DNA from: Arthrobacter sp. OV608
GTDB lineage: Bacteria > Actinomycetota > Actinomycetes > Actinomycetales > Micrococcaceae
Assembly: GCA_900110595.1 (NCBI GenBank)
Contig: FOEZ01000023.1
Location: forward strand, 1 to 64,000
DNA length: 64,000 bases
Reading direction: 5' to 3'
Positions within the stretch are counted from its first letter, which is position 1; every line of letters starts with the position of its first letter. The translations under genes and the position numbers were made by a program. Below the pieces are notes generated by a model. That model searched no databases. It had not been told where the DNA came from and saw only the letters and a program-made list of their open reading frames with translations. Below are positions 23,419 through 31,909 of the stretch, in pieces.

Positions 23419-23697
23419 ATGCCAGAACGCACAGCAACCGTCGCCAGCCGCGTGGGCCTGCACGCCCGTCCCGCCGCCATCTTTGCCGAGGCAGCCGGCG
23501 AGTACGACCTGGACATCACCATCGCCCGCGAAGGCGAGCCGGCCGACGAGGCGATGGACGCTGCCAGCATCCTGTCCCTCATGAGCCTGGGCGCCTCCCA
23601 CGGCGACGTAGTGGTCCTCCGGGCCGAGGGCGACGGCGCTGAGACCGCCCTGGACCACCTGGTCCAGATCCTCGAAACGGATCACGACGCCGAGTAG
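23419..23697 (+). CDS. ptsH: HPr family phosphocarrier protein
   Basis: A 92-residue HPr. The active-site segment VASRVGLHARPAAIF has the phospho-His15; the second signature AASILSLMSLGAS near residue 45-57 holds the regulatory Ser position. It carries phosphate from enzyme I to FruA. Enzyme I is not in the window. AAAGGAGCAAAA precedes the ATG. Last gene of the fructose operon, followed by hairpins. Confidence 0.95.
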   Translation: MPERTATVASRVGLHARPAAIFAEAAGEYDLDITIAREGEPADEAMDAASILSLMSLGASHGDVVVLRAEGDGAETALDHLVQILETDHDAE

Positions 23698-23730
23698 AAG
23701 CCCCGCTGCCACAGGCACCAAAGCCGCGCG

Positions 23731-23774
23731 GCCGCCGTCGGACTTCCCTTCCCCGGGAGGTGTCCGACGGCGGC
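23731..23774 (+). terminator. Hairpin after ptsH
   Basis: GCCGCCGTCGGAC (23731-23743) pairs perfectly with GTCCGACGGCGGC (23762-23774); no T-run follows. Likely the operon terminator. Confidence 0.65.
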
Positions 23775-23800
23775 TGCCGGCGTTAAGCGGTCCAAGTAGG

Positions 23801-23846
23801 TAGCGCTAAGTGTCGTTATGAACGTTCATAACGACACTTAGCGCTA
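23801..23846. repeat. Perfect 46-bp palindrome (dyad between convergent genes)
   Basis: Two contiguous 23-base arms, TAGCGCTAAGTGTCGTTATG + AAC and GTT + CATAACGACACTTAGCGCTA, with no loop base between them. It sits between ptsH (+) and the SRPBCC gene (-). As RNA it would fold on either strand; no T-run follows. Confidence 0.8.
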
Positions 23847-23866
23847 CTTAGTTGGGCGGGGGTGGG

Positions 23867-24298
23867 TCAGCCGCGCTCGGACAGCCTCTTGACGTCCGCC
23901 ACCAGCTTGTCCCACATGCCCTGCGAGTGCTCTGCGGCCTCAGCTGTGGGGTTGTTGTCCTGGGACAGCGTCAGCAGCGTCCGGCCACCCTGGTCCTGCA
24001 GCGTCCAGGTGAGCGTGTGGTAGTTTTCCGGCTTGTCCTCCTGGCCCGTGAGCGGACTGAAGTGCGTATACACCAGCCGCCGGCCGGGTTCCACGTCGAG
24101 GACCACTCCCTTGTCCTGGTACTCCTTGCCTTCCCAGGTGCCCTGCCAGGTGATGGGTCCGCCGACACTCCAGTCCGTGGCGAGATCGGCGCCGAACATA
24201 AACTCCTTCGTGGCCGCCGGATCCGTGATGACGTCCCACACCCGGCCGGGCGGGGCCTCGATGGTGACGGCCGACGCCGCAAGGTAGTCACCGGGCAT
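23867..24298 (-). CDS. SRPBCC (AHSA1-type) domain protein
   Basis: A 143-residue START/Bet v1-like protein of the AHSA1 (activator of Hsp90 ATPase homologue 1-like) group. Visible features are the opening strand SAVTIEAPPGRVWDVITDPAA, the ITWQGTWEGKEYQDKGVVLD hairpin, and the closing helix GMWDKLVADVKRL. These bind hydrophobic ligands; the function here is unknown. Its start lies inside the end of the upstream methyltransferase gene (11-base overlap), so the two are cotranscribed. Such methyltransferase-SRPBCC pairs are common in actinobacteria. Confidence 0.85.
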   Translation of the reverse strand: MPGDYLAASAVTIEAPPGRVWDVITDPAATKEFMFGADLATDWSVGGPITWQGTWEGKEYQDKGVVLDVEPGRRLVYTHFSPLTGQEDKPENYHTLTWTLQDQGGRTLLTLSQDNNPTAEAAEHSQGMWDKLVADVKRLSERG

Positions 24299-25145
24299 TG
24301 GACTTGGCCTTCTTTGCCGTCAACAGCAGGTACTCCCATTCCATCTGGAACGGGGAATCACCGTGGGCATCGCCGAAGGACTCAGCAAGTTCGGTCAGCG
24401 CAGCGTCCAGTTCCTTGACCCTGGCGCTGTCCTCCGCAATGAACTTGTACACGGAGATGGTGGGGCCGTAGTGCGATTTGAAGTAGCGCACGAAATCCTC
24501 GGGCTGGTGGAAACTGCGGACGGCCAGGGACTGTTTGCGGGCCTTGACGTCGGTGACCCCGCTGCCAAGCAGTTCGCGTACATGATCCTCGCTCCCCCAC
24601 AGCGGCGCGGGTTGCGCACCCGGTGGCGGCGGCGGGGCGAACGGCTTCAAGGCGGCGAACATCTTGCCGATGAACCCTTCCGGCGTCCAACTGAGCAGCC
24701 CGATGGTGCCGCCCGGTTTGCAGACGCGCAGGAGCTGGTCCGCTGCGGCCTGGTGGTGCGGCGCGAACATCACACCAAGGCAGGACATCACGGTATCGAA
24801 CTCTTCGTCGCCGAACGGCAGGGCCTCGGCGTCCCCCTCTTTCCATTCCAGCTCAACGCCGCGGTCGGCGGCCTGGTGGCGGCCGGCGTCGAACAGCTCC
24901 GGGGTGAGGTCGCTCGCTACTACCTTCGCCCCCATCATCGCGGCGGGGATGGCGGCGTTCCCAGCGCCGGCGGCCACGTCCAAGACGCGGTGGCGGGACG
25001 TGATGCCGCAGGCTTCAACGAGGATCGCCCCCAGCTCAGGGAGCAGCTCACTCGCGAGCGCAGGGTAGTCCCCAGAGGCCCACATGGCGCGGTGCTTTTG
25101 CTTGAGCGCCCGGTCCGCTTCCAGAACATCAGCCTGTTCAGTCAT
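24288..25145 (-). CDS. Class I SAM-dependent methyltransferase
   Basis: A 285-residue UbiE/Methyltransf_11-type enzyme. SAM-binding motif I VLDVAAGAGNAAIPAA is near residue 54, motif II with VVASDLTPELFDAG near residue 75, and the DTVMSCLGVMFAPHHQ motif near residue 117. The C-terminal region (about 190-285) is variable and probably gives substrate specificity; it contains a Pro-rich APPPPPGAQP stretch. Substrate unknown. AGGGAGG precedes the ATG. First gene of a two-gene transcript with the SRPBCC protein. Confidence 0.88.
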   Translation of the reverse strand: MTEQADVLEADRALKQKHRAMWASGDYPALASELLPELGAILVEACGITSRHRVLDVAAGAGNAAIPAAMMGAKVVASDLTPELFDAGRHQAADRGVELEWKEGDAEALPFGDEEFDTVMSCLGVMFAPHHQAAADQLLRVCKPGGTIGLLSWTPEGFIGKMFAALKPFAPPPPPGAQPAPLWGSEDHVRELLGSGVTDVKARKQSLAVRSFHQPEDFVRYFKSHYGPTISVYKFIAEDSARVKELDAALTELAESFGDAHGDSPFQMEWEYLLLTAKKAKSNAR

Positions 25146-25380
25146 GACTGTGCCTCCCTACTGTGAATGTTCCCAGTGAGTAACAGCGCGCTGCCGGCAC
25201 AGCGGAGGCTGTGATGCGACTCATTGTGGACGCGCCCGCCTTCGCTGTAAAGGGACAGCTGAAACGGGCACTGCGCCAGGGGCAACGAACGGGAACACCC
25301 GCTATCGCAAAGCCGGAACGCTCAGTAGTTTCATAGCTATGGCACGCACCCAGGTAGCGCTCCTGGCGGGACCGCGATGG

Positions 25381-26523
25381 TCACGCCGGCTTGCGGGCCC
25401 TGGTACTGGTTGCCTTGCCGGCAGCGGTTTTCGCGGCAGGCTTGTCGGCAGTTTTGCTGGCTGTGGACTTAGCGGTCGATTTGGTGGCCGTGGATTTGGT
25501 GGTACCGGTCTTGGCAGTGGACTTGCTGTCCGTGGACTTGGCGGTGGTCCTGCTCGCGGTGGCTCTGCTCGCGGTGGTCTTGCCGGCCGTGGACTTGGTC
25601 TCAGCGGACTTGCTTTCCGTCGCTTTGCCGGCCGCAGCCCGCTTGCGCGCCGGCTTGGCAGCAGCCTCTTCGTCGTCCTCGGATTCCGTGGAGCCGGCTG
25701 TGTCGTCGGAGTCGCCGGCAGCAGTTCCAGCCCCTCCCCCGCGCTTCCGGTCCAGGCTCCGCTTCAGCGCCTCCATCAGGTCAATGACCTCACCCTTGCC
25801 GCCTTCACCGGCCTCCACACCAAAGGTCTCGTCGGTGTCCAGTGCATCGCCCTGCTCGAGTTTGGCCTCGATGAGCTGGCGCAGCTGCACCTGGTAGTCG
25901 TCGGTGAAGTGTTCGGGGTCGAAATCGGCGGCCATGGATTCCACCAGGGCCGCGGACATGTCCCGCTCCTGCGGAGAGATCTTGATGGATACGTCCAGCG
26001 AAGGGAAGTTCGCTTCGCGCACCTCGTCCGGCCAGAGCAGGGACTGCAGCACCAGGACGTCGTCCTTAATGCGGAGCGCCCCCAGCCTGGTCTTCTCGCG
26101 CAGGGCGAACTGGACGATGGCCACCCTGTCCGTGTCCTCGAGCGCGCGCCTGAGCAGCACGTAGGCCTTGGGCGATTTGGAGTCCGGCTCCAGGTAGTAG
26201 CTCTTCTCGAACATCATGGGTTCAAGCTGCTCGGACGGGACGAACTGGACCACTTCGATCTCGTGGCTGTTCTCGGCTGGAATGGCCTTGAGCTCGTCCT
26301 TGGAGAGGACCACGGTCTTGCCGTCCTCCTCGTAGGCCTTCTCGATGTCCGAGTAATCGATGACCTGGCTGCACACCTCGCACCTGCGCTGGTAGCGGAT
26401 CCGGCCGCCGTCGGCGTTGTGGACCTGGTGCAGACTGATGTCATGATCTTCGGTTGCGCTGTAGACCTTCACGGGTACGTTGACCAGGCCAAACGCGATG
26501 GCACCTTTCCAGATGGCTCTCAT
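25381..26523 (-). CDS. ku: Ku protein (non-homologous end joining)
   Basis: A 380-residue bacterial Ku. The core beta-barrel/ring domain (about 1-255) starts MRAIWKGAIAFGLVNVPVKV and contains the zinc-ribbon-like CEVCSQ segment, KSYYLEPDSKSPKAYVLLRRAL and ISPQERDMSAALVESM. The C-terminal ~110 residues are a low-complexity Lys/Thr/Ser/Ala tail with many KST/KTT repeats, a basic extension thought to help DNA binding and LigD recruitment. Ku binds double-strand ends as a homodimer. It diverges from ligD with only 40 bases between start codons; TTGACT lies exactly six bases before the ATG, suggesting a leaderless mRNA. Confidence 0.95.
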   Translation of the reverse strand: MRAIWKGAIAFGLVNVPVKVYSATEDHDISLHQVHNADGGRIRYQRRCEVCSQVIDYSDIEKAYEEDGKTVVLSKDELKAIPAENSHEIEVVQFVPSEQLEPMMFEKSYYLEPDSKSPKAYVLLRRALEDTDRVAIVQFALREKTRLGALRIKDDVLVLQSLLWPDEVREANFPSLDVSIKISPQERDMSAALVESMAADFDPEHFTDDYQVQLRQLIEAKLEQGDALDTDETFGVEAGEGGKGEVIDLMEALKRSLDRKRGGGAGTAAGDSDDTAGSTESEDDEEAAAKPARKRAAAGKATESKSAETKSTAGKTTASRATASRTTAKSTDSKSTAKTGTTKSTATKSTAKSTASKTADKPAAKTAAGKATSTRARKPA

Positions 26524-26529
26524 TCCCTA

Positions 26530-26535
26530 AGTCAA
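26530..26535 (-). promoter_or_regulatory. Possible -10 box of leaderless ku transcript
   Basis: TTGACT on the minus strand, six bases before the ku ATG at 26523. The second base departs from TANNNT, so this is weaker than the other examples. Confidence 0.35.
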
Positions 26536-26563
26536 CAGCAAGGAGCGCCGGAGGTGAAGACCT

Positions 26564-29134
26564 GTGGCCGCCGCTAAGGAGCGTGTCCGGGTTGCCGGCA
26601 GGGAAATGACCCTCACCAACCTGGGCAAGGTCATCTATCCGGAGACCGGCACCACCAAGGCGGACATCCTTGCCTACTACGCCGCCGTGGCACACGTCCT
26701 GATCCCCGCCGCAGCCAACCGGCCGGCCACCCGGAAAAGGTGGGTCAACGGCGTTGGAACGGAAGAAAAGCCCGGTGAGGTCTTCTTCCAGAAAAACCTG
26801 GAAGACTCCGCCCCCGGCTGGCTTCCCCGTGCGGCCATCACCCACAAGGACCGGACCATCCACTACCCCATGGTGAATGATCCCGCCACGCTGACCTGGT
26901 TCGGGCAGATCAACTCCCTGGAAATCCACGTCCCCCAGTGGCAGGTGGATTCGCACGGCAACCAGCTGAATCCGGACCGGCTGGTCCTGGACCTCGACCC
27001 CGGCACGGGCGCCGGACTCGAGGAGTGCGTGGAAGTCGCATTGCTGGCACGCGGCATCCTCGAGGATGTGGGACTGGACCCGGTCCCGGTGACCAGCGGC
27101 AGCAAGGGCATCCACCTCTACGCCGCTCTTGACCGGAGCCAGACCTCTGACCAAATCTCCGCGTTCGCCCGCGAACTGGCCCGCGCCCTGGAAGCGGACC
27201 ATCCGGACCTGGCCGTCAGTGACATGAAAAAAACACTGCGCAAGGGCAAGGTGCTGGTGGACTGGAGCCAGAACAACGCGGCCAAAACCACCATCGTGCC
27301 GTATTCGCTGCGCGGCCGGCCCACTCCGATGGTGGCCGCTCCCCGGACGTGGGAGGAGATCGGTTCGCCGGGACTGAAGCATCTGGACTACCAGGCCGTG
27401 CTGCGCCGGGTGCAGGACGGCACTGACCCGTTTGCCGCCGTCGTCCGCGCCTCGAATTTCCGCGCCTCGGACCAAAGCATGGACGTACCGGACAAGCATC
27501 ACGACGGCGACCCGCGCCTGGGCAAGTACCGCTCCATGCGTGATCCCAAGGCCACGCCGGAACCGTTCAGCGGCATGGCCGGCAGCGGGGACGCGTTTGT
27601 TATCCAGGAGCACCATGCCAGCCGGCTCCACTTCGACCTCCGGCTGGAGCACGACGGCGTCCTGGTGTCCTGGGCGCTGCCGAAAGGCGTCCCTGAAAGC
27701 GGAGGCAAGAACCATCTGGCGGTCCAGACAGAGGACCATCCGATGGACTACCTCACCTTTCACGGGACCATCCCCAAGGGCGAATACGGTGCTGGCGAAA
27801 TGACCATTTGGGATCAGGGAACCTATGAACTGCACAAGTGGATCAATGGGCGGGAAGTGATTGTTACCCTGCACGGTTCCGAGGGCGGCGGCCTGGGCGG
27901 GACGAAGAAGGTGGCTCTCATCCATACCGGCCGCGGCCAGGGCAAGGATGCCGAAGGCCAGTGGCTGATCCACCTCATGGACAAAGACCGGCCGAGCACC
28001 CGGCACCGGCCTGCCGCCGTGCCGGAGGAGCCGGAGGAGGGGGACGAAGAGCCGGACCATGAGCAGACTGCGGCCAGCCCGGAGGGTGGGGCAGGGGAAG
28101 TTGCGGAGGAGTCCGTTGTGGAGCCGGACAGCGAATCCGGGCAGCCCGGTGAAAAAGCCCCCGCCGCTGCAGCATCACCTGAAGATTTCAGCCCGATGAT
28201 GGCTACGTCCGGGAAAGCAGCGGACCTGCAGGGCAGCAACTGGCAGTTCGAGCTCAAGTGGGACGGGGTGCGCGCCATCCTCGTGGCCGACGAACAGACC
28301 ATTCGTATCTTCAGCCGCAACGGGAACGACGTCACCAGGACCTACCCCGAGTTTACGGACAGGGGCTGCTGGCCGCCCCAGCCGTTCGTCGCCGACGGCG
28401 AGATTATCGCCGTCGGACCTTCCGGCCGGCCTGACTTCGGCCAGCTGCAAGGCCGCATGAAGCTCACCCGGCCCGCCGACGTCGCCAAAGCCCGCAGGGC
28501 CATCCCGGTCCGGCTGATGCTTTTCGATCTGCTGAACGACGGCGGCACGGACCTTCGCACGCTGCCCCTCGCCAGGCGGCGCGCCCGGCTGGAGCAATTC
28601 TTCAGTCCTTCGGACTGCCCGGTGGACCTGTCGATGGTCCTCGATGAGCCGGTGGAACACATCCTCGAGAGCGCGCGGGAACTTGGCCTCGAAGGCGTGA
28701 TGGCCAAACGCACCGACAGCCGCTACGTCAGCGGACAGCGGACCCGCACGTGGATCAAGCTCAAGCTCGACCAGACCCAGGAAGTGGTGGTGGGCGGCTG
28801 GCGGCCCGGGAAAGGCGCCCGTGCGGGGTCGGTTGGATCGCTGCTGGTGGGCATCCCGGACGGGCAGAACCTGCGCTATGTGGGCAGGGTGGGCAGCGGT
28901 TTCAGCTGGCGTGAACTCACCGAGCTCCGGCAAACCGTGGACCGGCTGGCCCGGAAAACGTCGCCCTTCCAGGACGTCCCCCGTGAAGATGCTGCCGATG
29001 CCCGGTGGGTCAGTCCCCGCTTGGTGGGTGAGGTGACCTACAGCGAGTGGACCGGGACCGGGCGTCTAAGGCACCCCGTATGGCGCGGCTGGCGGCTGGA
29101 CAAGGACCCGGAAGAGGTTGTGCCGGAAGCGTAA
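26564..29134 (+). CDS. ligD: ATP-dependent DNA ligase LigD (Pol-PE-Lig)
   Basis: An 856-residue multidomain end-joining ligase. Domain order is primase-polymerase (about 1-295, with LVLDLDPGTGAGL holding catalytic Asp residues), 3'-phosphoesterase (about 315-470, with EHHASRLHFDLRLEHDG and the His/Asp metal ligands), an acidic low-complexity linker (about 480-545), then the ATP-dependent ligase (about 545-856, active-site Lys in FELKWDGVRA, plus EGVMAKR and TWIKLKL motifs). This is the mycobacterial Pol-PE-Lig order. The GTG start at 26564 follows GGAGG. It works with Ku, encoded divergently, to repair double-strand breaks. Confidence 0.96.
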   Translation: MAAAKERVRVAGREMTLTNLGKVIYPETGTTKADILAYYAAVAHVLIPAAANRPATRKRWVNGVGTEEKPGEVFFQKNLEDSAPGWLPRAAITHKDRTIHYPMVNDPATLTWFGQINSLEIHVPQWQVDSHGNQLNPDRLVLDLDPGTGAGLEECVEVALLARGILEDVGLDPVPVTSGSKGIHLYAALDRSQTSDQISAFARELARALEADHPDLAVSDMKKTLRKGKVLVDWSQNNAAKTTIVPYSLRGRPTPMVAAPRTWEEIGSPGLKHLDYQAVLRRVQDGTDPFAAVVRASNFRASDQSMDVPDKHHDGDPRLGKYRSMRDPKATPEPFSGMAGSGDAFVIQEHHASRLHFDLRLEHDGVLVSWALPKGVPESGGKNHLAVQTEDHPMDYLTFHGTIPKGEYGAGEMTIWDQGTYELHKWINGREVIVTLHGSEGGGLGGTKKVALIHTGRGQGKDAEGQWLIHLMDKDRPSTRHRPAAVPEEPEEGDEEPDHEQTAASPEGGAGEVAEESVVEPDSESGQPGEKAPAAAASPEDFSPMMATSGKAADLQGSNWQFELKWDGVRAILVADEQTIRIFSRNGNDVTRTYPEFTDRGCWPPQPFVADGEIIAVGPSGRPDFGQLQGRMKLTRPADVAKARRAIPVRLMLFDLLNDGGTDLRTLPLARRRARLEQFFSPSDCPVDLSMVLDEPVEHILESARELGLEGVMAKRTDSRYVSGQRTRTWIKLKLDQTQEVVVGGWRPGKGARAGSVGSLLVGIPDGQNLRYVGRVGSGFSWRELTELRQTVDRLARKTSPFQDVPREDAADARWVSPRLVGEVTYSEWTGTGRLRHPVWRGWRLDKDPEEVVPEA

Positions 29135-29148
29135 GTCCGCGCCGCGAT

Positions 29149-29214
29149 CCGCATTCCAGGACACCGAAACGGCCGGGCGACCCGCATTCCAGGACACCGA
29201 AACGGCCGGGCGAC
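29149..29214. repeat. Perfect 33-bp tandem repeat, two copies
   Basis: Two identical 33-base units (29149-29181 and 29182-29214) starting CCGCATTCCAGGACACCGAA and ending GGCCGGGCGAC lie 14 bases after the ligD stop. Both contain GAAACGGCCGGGCG, the partner of an inverted arm at 29231-29244. Confidence 0.85.
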
Positions 29215-29244
29215 CCCGAAATGTGGGTGCCGCCCGGCCGTTTC
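29201..29244. terminator. Hairpin between convergent ligD and small gene
   Basis: GAAACGGCCGGGCG in the second repeat copy (29199-29212) pairs perfectly with CGCCCGGCCGTTTC (29231-29244); the loop includes CCCGAAATGTGGG. The same right arm could instead pair with the first copy (from 29166). Confidence 0.65.
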
Positions 29245-29278
29245 CCGTCATGGACGTGTGTCCTAAACGCGCGTGCTC

Positions 29279-29539
29279 CTAGGACGAGTGCGGCATCTGC
29301 GGCCGGCTGGTGCGGTGGACCGCCGTCACGGCTGCCCCCTGCCCCATGCGTCCGTGACCGGCCCCGCGTTCCTTGGGGTGCCGCCGCTTCCCGTTGCCAT
29401 CTGGCCAGGAGCCCGCTGCACCTGAGTCCATGGAGACGGCCGGAACCGCTGCGCTTGGCATATCGGGGGCTTTCATTGCCTCCGCCAGGTGGTCAGCGAC
29501 TTCAGGCGCCAGGTTTTTTCGGGTGATTTCGTCAGCCAT
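29279..29539 (-). CDS. Hypothetical protein (86 aa)
   Basis: An 86-residue polar protein starting MADEITRKNLAPEVADHLAE. The N-terminal ~28 residues look helical; the remainder is Gly/Ser/Arg/His-rich and likely disordered. No family recognised. The ATG at 29539 is preceded by AAGGAAGAACAA, a good ribosome site; longer versions upstream lack one. It converges on ligD across the tandem-repeat dyad. Confidence 0.6.
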   Translation of the reverse strand: MADEITRKNLAPEVADHLAEAMKAPDMPSAAVPAVSMDSGAAGSWPDGNGKRRHPKERGAGHGRMGQGAAVTAVHRTSRPQMPHSS

Positions 29540-30015
29540 TTGTTCTTCCTTTCCGCGATGAAATGAAGTGTTACCAAAGTGGGGCCCGGCAAGGCCCGTG
29601 CGACTGTGGGTGGCCGGCAACCGCCAGGCCGCAGGCGTCCGCCTGCCCTAAGAAAGTGTTCCCATGGCACCACCTTAGGGAACCGCCGGGCACCTGTGAA
29701 CCCCCGCCATGAAGCGGCCTCCGTAAGGCCGTGGGCGGCGTCACAATTCGCTTCCCGGAGCGTGCTAAAAGCAGCCCGCCGGGGCACTATCGGGAAAAAA
29801 TTCGGTAACGATTGCCTTGTACCGTGCCGATCCCAGTGCTGGCGCGGGAAAAGCAGGGAAAAGATCTCAGTGAAGTCGCCATGAAAAGTGCCGAAAGGGG
29901 TTGATCCTACGGGATTAAACCGGCGGGCGCCATGGGTTTCGCGTAAAATTGAAGGCCTGCCCGGAGCGGGGCAGCTATAAGTCGCAAGCAAATGACCTCC
30001 ACAGGAGTTGCCCAA
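29540..30015. other. 476-bp divergent intergenic region
   Basis: No convincing gene. It contains the upstream region of the 86-aa gene and, near the MFS gene, TAAAAT (29943-29948) as a possible -10 followed by a short CTGCCC/GGGCAG hairpin in the leader. The middle has A-rich tracts (GGGAAAAAATTCGG near 29795), lower in GC than the surroundings. Confidence 0.45.
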
Positions 30016-31626
30016 ATGCCCACAGACCGAAGCATCACCGACTCTTCCGCAGGCACGTACAGCGCCTCCGGAACCAACCCAGCAACACCCCCGGGCACCC
30101 CACCCGCGGCTGCCAAAGCACCACGGAAGCCGGTAAAACTCGGGCGCCGCCGGCTCAAGGAGTCGGACGTCAACGTGGTGAACCAGCCCATGCTCAAGAA
30201 AGCACTGGGCGGAACCATCGTGGGCAACACGATGGAGTGGTACGACGTAGGCGTTTTCGGCTACCTCATCACCACCATGGGGCCGGTCTTCCTGCCGGAA
30301 TCCGATCCCACCACCCAGACGCTGTTCCTGCTCGGAACTTTTGCCGCAACGTTTATCGCCCGCCCGCTCGGCGGCGTGATCTTCGGCTGGCTTGGCGACA
30401 AGGTGGGCCGGCAGAAGATCCTCGCCACCACACTGATGATCATGGCAGCCAGCACGTTCGCCATCGGACTCCTCCCCGGCTACGCGCAGATCGGACTCTG
30501 GGCCGCAGGCCTCCTGGTCCTGCTGAAGATCGTCCAAGGCTTCTCCACCGGCGGTGAATACGCCGGCGCCACCACCTTCGTCAGCGAATACGCCCCGGAC
30601 AAGCGCCGCGGCTTCTTCGCCAGCTTCCTGGATATGGGCAGCTACTTCGGCTTTGCCCTGGGCGCAGCGCTGGTCTCTGTGCTGCAGCTGACCCTGGGCC
30701 AGGGTGTGATGGAGGAGTGGGGCTGGCGCATCCCGTTCCTGGTGGCCGGTCCGATGGGCCTGATCGCCATCTACTTCCGGAGCAAGATCGAGGAATCCCC
30801 TCAATTCCAGGCCACCTTGGACGCGCAGGAAGACCTCGCCAAGCACGCCGCCGCAACTGACGTGGCAACGGCAAAGGGCCCCGTAGGAATCGTGAAGGCC
30901 TACTGGCGCTCGATCATTGTGGCGATGGTCCTGGTGGCCGCCGCCAACACCGCCGGCTATGCGCTGACGTCCTACATGCCGACCTACCTCACCGAGGCCA
31001 AGGGCTACGACGAGGTGCACGGCACGCTGCTGACCATCCCCGTCCTGGTGGTGATGAGCCTCTGCATCCCGCTGACCGGCAAGCTGTCCGACCGGATCGG
31101 CCGCCGGCCCGTGCTGTGGATCGGTGCGCTGAGCACAGTTGTCCTGGCCGCGCCGGCCTTTATGCTGATCGGCGTCGGCGAGATCTGGTCCACGCTGGCC
31201 GGCCTTGCACTCATCGCGTTCCCCGTGACCTTCTACGTGGCCAACCTGGCTTCGGCCCTTCCGGCCCAGTTCCCTACGTCCAGCCGCTACGGCGCCATGG
31301 GTATTGCCTACAACTTCTCGGTGGCCATCTTCGGCGGCACCACCCCGTTCATCGTGGCAGCCCTGATCAGCGCCACCGGCAACGACATGATGCCTGCCTA
31401 CTACCTCATGGGCACCTCGCTGGTGGGCGCCGTGGCCATCTACTTCCTGAAGGAATCGGCCCAGCGTCCCCTCCCCGGCTCCATGCCCAGCGTGGACACC
31501 CAGGCTGAGGCCCGCGAACTGGTGGCCACCCAGGACGAGAACCCGCTGATCGACCTGGACGAGCTCCCGTTCGAGACCCAGGACATTACCGATTCCAGCG
31601 CCGACAAGGTTCCAGCCAAGGTCTAG
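30016..31626 (+). CDS. MFS transporter, MHS (ProP/KgtP-like) family
   Basis: A 536-residue metabolite:H+ symporter. After a ~55-residue polar N-terminus, GNTMEWYDVGVFGYLITTMG and ARPLGGVIFGWLGDKVGRQK (motif A) are diagnostic for the ProP/ShiA/KgtP group; twelve membrane helices follow. The acidic C-terminus is about 50 residues. Substrate candidates are proline/betaine or dicarboxylates such as 2-oxoglutarate. I prefer ATG at 30016, which has AGGAG eight bases upstream, over ATG at 29992. The stop codon lies inside a 28-bp tandem repeat. Confidence 0.9.
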   Translation: MPTDRSITDSSAGTYSASGTNPATPPGTPPAAAKAPRKPVKLGRRRLKESDVNVVNQPMLKKALGGTIVGNTMEWYDVGVFGYLITTMGPVFLPESDPTTQTLFLLGTFAATFIARPLGGVIFGWLGDKVGRQKILATTLMIMAASTFAIGLLPGYAQIGLWAAGLLVLLKIVQGFSTGGEYAGATTFVSEYAPDKRRGFFASFLDMGSYFGFALGAALVSVLQLTLGQGVMEEWGWRIPFLVAGPMGLIAIYFRSKIEESPQFQATLDAQEDLAKHAAATDVATAKGPVGIVKAYWRSIIVAMVLVAAANTAGYALTSYMPTYLTEAKGYDEVHGTLLTIPVLVVMSLCIPLTGKLSDRIGRRPVLWIGALSTVVLAAPAFMLIGVGEIWSTLAGLALIAFPVTFYVANLASALPAQFPTSSRYGAMGIAYNFSVAIFGGTTPFIVAALISATGNDMMPAYYLMGTSLVGAVAIYFLKESAQRPLPGSMPSVDTQAEARELVATQDENPLIDLDELPFETQDITDSSADKVPAKV

Positions 31627-31685
31627 CGGCCCAGGTTTAGCCAACCAGGTCTAGCGGCCCAGGTTTAGCCAACCAGGTTTAGCCA
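31622..31685. repeat. 28-bp tandem repeat covering a stop codon
   Basis: TCTAGCGGCCCAGGTTTAGC + CAACCAGG occurs at 31622-31649 and 31650-31677, followed by a partial third copy (TTTAGCCA). The first unit contains the TAG stop of the MFS gene. Confidence 0.85.
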
Positions 31686-31909
31686 TCCGGGCTGGCAGAG
31701 TCCGGACCGGGCAGACCAGCAGCCCACGCTCCCAAGGCCCGTCCAGCGCAGCTTCCACAAGAAGAGCGCGGGGCGGGCCTTTGCCGTGCCGCCGCCCATG
31801 TCGTTTTATTTCCCCGCAAGGCTCCAGGACATGCCGTCCGGCGGGGTCCGGTGATACTTTCCAAAGGGACCTTGAAGGGGATCCGGGGTATAGGCAGGGA
31901 CGGTGCGGC

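Noticed and set aside
21831..23582. 583-aa minus-strand frame opposite fruA
   Set aside because: Low-complexity Gly/His/Asp sequence antisense to well-conserved EIIBC; no plausible start or domain.
29473..31644. 723-aa minus-strand open frame opposite the MFS gene
   Set aside because: Composition is Gly/His/Gln/Arg-rich without domains, and it is antisense to a clear MHS transporter; an artefact of high-GC codon bias.
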